Source of the DNA: Aquilaria yunnanensis
Taxonomy: Eukaryota; Streptophyta; Magnoliopsida; Malvales; Thymelaeaceae
Direction of reading: 5' to 3'
NCBI GenBank assembly: GCA_039654915.1
Contig: CM077600.1
Span: 39,540,492 to 39,604,491 of the forward strand
Length of the DNA stretch: 64,000 nt
Shown here: positions 60,290-64,000 of the stretch, one piece after another
Layout: the number at the start of each line of letters is the position of its first letter
How positions within the stretch are numbered: the first letter of the stretch is position 1
Position numbers and translations under genes: made by a program
The notes under the pieces: generated by a model
Databases searched by the model: none
Seen by the model: the letters and a program-made list of their open reading frames with translations, nothing else
Told to the model about the DNA's origin: nothing

Positions 60290-63211
60290 GAAACGGCGAG
60301 AGATGTTAATACGACTGGTTTTAACAAGGCATGAAAAAACAATTGGCATTGAAAAGACACCACTTAACAGTAACCCCCTTCTGTTGCCTTTTTTGCCTGT
60401 CTCCTCTTCCCAAGCCCAAAGGTTATTTTTACCAGCATAGCAATATAAAAAAGGGTTTATTTCATGTTGTATGACCCCAAAAGTAACAAAAGATGTATGG
60501 TTGAACAAAACTTGGACAAATTGTGAGCACAAACATTACATTTATGTTGCATACTACCCTAGATAAGAAGAATACCTTAAACATTATTGCACTGGCTAAC
60601 ATGGTAAAAGATGTGAACATGGCATAGTAAATAGGAGAGACAATGGCTGTGTTGAAAGTATCCAATGCCTGCAAACATCCAAATTAAACCACTCCATAAA
60701 TTTACAATGAATTTGAACTCAAACATCAGGACATGTACTGAGAAGTCATTATTTTAGCACAAGAAGAACATTAGCATTGGACCAAATGTACTTGCCAAAC
60801 CATTATCTCCAACAAGTTATATTCAGTTATATCTTGAGTTGCAAAGATATTTCTAAGAATTGTGCCTCTAATTTGCATCTTCAACCAAACTTTGCACTAT
60901 ATGCTAATAGTTGTTGTAAATAAATTAACGGAGTCATTAGTTCAGCATGTTTCTCCTTATCAACCGTAGTTGACACTATTCAGGAGGTGATACCGATAAT
61001 TGTAATCTGTTATCTTCCTTGTAAATTAGTGGAGAAAGTCCTCTGGAGGGGAGCCACTTCAAGATTGCAAGAACATAGAAAATGTATAGTTGCTTGCACG
61101 CAGCAGAAGGGAGGTACACATGCAATAATTTCTAAACATTTTCATGAAGTTATCACAGCGCTAAACCACAGGATTTTCCTTCAGAGTGTGGCAGCAAGAA
61201 ATACCTAGCAAAACCTCACTTTGTGCCACATCCGCTTGTGCTCCAAAACTTGTACGTGAAAAATAGGAAGGGCAACCTTTTGCCAGGGGCATTTTCAATT
61301 AATTGACTAAAAGGCCCAATAGCCTCTATTCAAGTTTTCGTTCACTCTGTCTGCCACTACTCATGCTCTCTTATACAAGGATGAGACTTCTAGGATGGCG
61401 GTCTCATTGTTGTTGTCTTCCTTTCTGCATTCCTTTACTTTATTTCTTTTGTTTCTTGTTCTCTCTCTCTCTTTCATGCGTTCTACTTTTCTGGTGTTTT
61501 CTTGTATGCAGCATAAGCAGCTGCATATAAAAAACTCGTTCCAGTAAAATGGATATATACCAGTTTGTCCAAACCACATTCTCCACAACTTCAGAATATC
61601 TCAATGAATACTGCTTCCATTGTATGCTTCTCTGTTGGGTTTTAAACCCAAACAAAGACATAAGAAAGATTTCAAAACAGGGTTTCATGAATTCAAGTAG
61701 ATGAATAAATTATATAATGGAAACAGAAAACAGAACAAGGGCCGAGAATGGAAGTTAGCATCTGAGGGGTAACTTCAAAATATTAGTGACTTGGATTGTT
61801 TACTTTAATTGAATACTCAAAGATAATAAATGAATGACATTCTATCCCATTTTAGGGTGTTACCATACAGTATTATCCTGCTTTTCACTAAACTGACAAA
61901 TGACAATTGCAAATGAAGGCATATGTACGCACTTACCATGTTCAGATAGTTCAACTGAGTGATGATACAGGTAATTGCAACCATTGCAAAAACCCATGTT
62001 GCAAAGTACTTGGCCTGATTTGTTCCTTCTATTGTTAGTTCTATTGCAATACCGATGGCTTTTATACTCATGACCTGTAAGACCATAACCATTCCTCAAT
62101 CACACGGGATAATTAACAGGTTATAAAAACAAGAATTATATTTCCATATTCCCGAAGCACAAACATGGAACCAGAATAATGAAGTCTCCAATCAAAAAAG
62201 AAAAGAAAAAAAATATACAATGAAGCCATTAGAGATCAATAACTGGCTATCAATGTCAGGTGAATTAACTTACAGTTAATGATCCAATTACTGAGCATAT
62301 GCCAATGTAAATCAATATGTTGGTCTGACCATAGCGTGGAGCACAATACAAAATCAAAACCAAGGCAGTAGCTATTGCTGAAGCCGTATACAAAAGGAAG
62401 GCTGAATGAAATGAGATAGAAAATTACAGAAGCAGTCAGGAGACAAAACAAAGCTGAGGATTGATGAGATCAGGAAATCTGGACGCGATTAAACCACGAG
62501 AAAGATACCTGGCTGGGTGGCCAATTCCCATATTTCCTCGACCGAATCTATAGAACGTTCAGCAGGTGAATGGAGCACAATAACTGTGGAACCGACTATG
62601 CATAAAAGACACCCCAACATACCCATTTTTTGTAGTTTCTCCTTCAATATGAAATGTGCAAGGATGGCACTGCCCATTACCACAGGGATCTCAGATGTAA
62701 GCTTCAGCCGACATTAACAATTAAACAACTAATTCTAGCAGCATACATTTAAAAGCCCAGAACTTACCTAACAATGATGCTGAGGGCACCGAGGGGTGTA
62801 ACTAATGCAGCAGGCGCATATATGTAAGCCACGAAATTAGCAATCTCCCCAACAACCACTATCACATAAAATCAAATATTCAGTCCCAAAACTTAATCTT
62901 TTTGGCATAATAGATACAGTAAATAGAAATGATGACTCACTCGTGACCATGCCAATCCACCATAGCGGCTCCAAAAGGTAACCATATCCGCCAGAACCTT
63001 AAGGAGTTCGCAAGCACAAAATCAAAATCATTCACAGTCAATTAGCGAAAAAAAGTGCAAGCTAGAGAGATAAGAGGAAGAAGAACTGACTGGCTGAAGG
63101 GCCGTTGACCCCGGCCTTTCGGAGACCCTTTTTCTTTATGATGAAGCTGGAGCCGATGAAGGTGCTCGAGACAACGGCGAGGATGAATCCCTTCAGATTG
63201 CTCGAGTACAT
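57828..63211 (-). CDS. Magnesium transporter, NIPA family (DUF803)
   Basis: Nine exons on the minus strand: 63211-63091, 62997-62941, 62858-62768, 62669-62509, 62401-62274, 62074-61937, 60668-60576, 59642-59525 and 57958-57828. All have GT-AG introns and matching phases and give 345 residues. NIPA proteins have about nine membrane segments and move Mg2+ at the plasma membrane or early endosomes (family knowledge). Landmarks: [20 protein letters not shown] at the start, [61 protein letters not shown] and the tail [10 protein letters not shown]...LRQDYFK. The ATG matches the family start. At the exon 6/7 join the protein reads LNM-ALDTF, where relatives have Lys in place of Met. The last intron (about 1.6 kb) hides the final exon well away from the rest. 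The gene appears intact. The specific NIPA number cannot be assigned. Confidence 0.92.
60245..60291. repeat. (GA)n microsatellite in intron 7 of the NIPA gene
   Basis: An AG-dinucleotide run of about 45 bases with one GG interruption, within the intron between exons 7 and 8. Confidence 0.9.
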
Positions 63212-64000
63212 GATACGTGGTCGGGTCCCAATCCGATTTGGTCACTCATCGGAAAGCTAACAAAGCCACTGCAGCTGCCAGAGCGTCTTATTCAACTAGG
63301 TCTCAGAAATTACGAATCAAGGAGGCTCCCTACGCATTCAATCTCTCTCCTCTAAGCCCTCCGGCTCGCAAGTTCTTTTTTTCCCTCTCCCAAACGCCAA
63401 AAAGACGTCTTCGTTTGTTTTTCTTGGATTGCAAATTTTAGAGATGGAGGAGGGAGAGGTCTGTCCGATGTAAAAGTTAGCGGGGAGTGGAAAAAAAAAC
63501 CAGACCAAGTGAACGCAGCTTATAATAGTACCTGGTCGACTCGGCCGATTGAGCTCGTAGCCCGTAAACTTATTAAAAATGTACGAATCAAGCACTCATC
63601 TTATATATGTATCCGTCCAGCCCAAATCCCAGCCCTCTCCTCTCGTGTTGCTGTAATTTCTACTTCTACAAATCCCTCGAGGCGTGAAACGTTCATTATT
63701 CTGGTGACATTCTCTTCATTGACCCCCTTAACACAACCTCAGTCTCAGTGTCACACCTACAAGATCTTTTCTCTCATTGTTGAACTCTATGTATGCTTTA
63801 TTGTTCAATCAGAGATGATCAGGTAAGATTAATTTTTTATATGGAGAAAGGGGAAAATACTGGATCAGAGTGGTTTAATTGGGCTGGGTTTTTCAGGGGC
63901 ATACATCAAAGTCCATGATTCTCATGGATTTTTTTATGACCTCCAAAGTCCAAACAGAGTTTTTGTGTCAAGTATATACCTTACCCAATTTAATTATTTA
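63212..64000. other. 5' flank of the NIPA gene and window end; no gene supported
   Basis: 63212-63500 is the 5' leader and promoter region of the minus-strand NIPA gene. A plus-strand frame 63509-63826 has no recognisable domain. A divergent gene could start here and run off the window, but nothing confirms it. Confidence 0.3.

Overview
This is nuclear DNA of a flowering plant, most likely a eudicot. Genes have several GT-AG introns, intergenic DNA is AT-rich, and the window holds an endogenous pararetrovirus, LTR, CACTA, Mutator-like and Stowaway-like elements. No prokaryotic operon structure, tRNA, rRNA or CRISPR array was seen. Only five host genes are firmly supported. The species cannot be named from the sequence.

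Layout. 1-3.2 kb: the 5' end of a minus-strand DDT/WAC-domain chromatin gene whose later exons lie outside or were not found. 5.2-15.9 kb: one nearly complete but broken endogenous member of the Caulimoviridae with two long coding regions, a TATA box, a poly(A) signal and a tRNA-Met primer site. It is split by a solo LTR, which is itself split by a second solo LTR of the same family in the opposite orientation; both insertions keep exact 5-bp target duplications. 16.8-18.2 kb: an intact three-exon flavonol synthase gene (plus strand), followed at once by a short element with a 9-bp duplication. 19.1-25.2 kb: a decayed CACTA (En/Spm) transposon with two minus-strand gene remnants. 25.5-35.2 kb: gene-poor, AT-rich, with a long (ATT)n array, an AACCGC-rich tandem repeat, a purine-rich degenerate repeat and several MITEs, one nested in another.

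35.8-43.4 kb: an intact ten-exon minus-strand gene for a conserved plant protein I cannot name, ending in a dsRNA-binding-like segment. 44.2-45.3 kb: a Pack-MULE carrying a fragment of the nuclear gene for chloroplast ATP synthase subunit b'. 48.5-52.0 kb: an intact three-exon AMT2-type ammonium transporter gene (minus), with an inverted-repeat element in intron 2. 52.2-57.8 kb: transposon and repeat debris. 57.8-63.2 kb: an intact nine-exon NIPA-type magnesium transporter gene (minus).

The host genes are unrelated in function and are simply neighbours. The most informative biology is the layered transposon and virus insertion history, and the repeated appearance of non-autonomous Mutator-like elements with about 9-bp duplications in or near genes.
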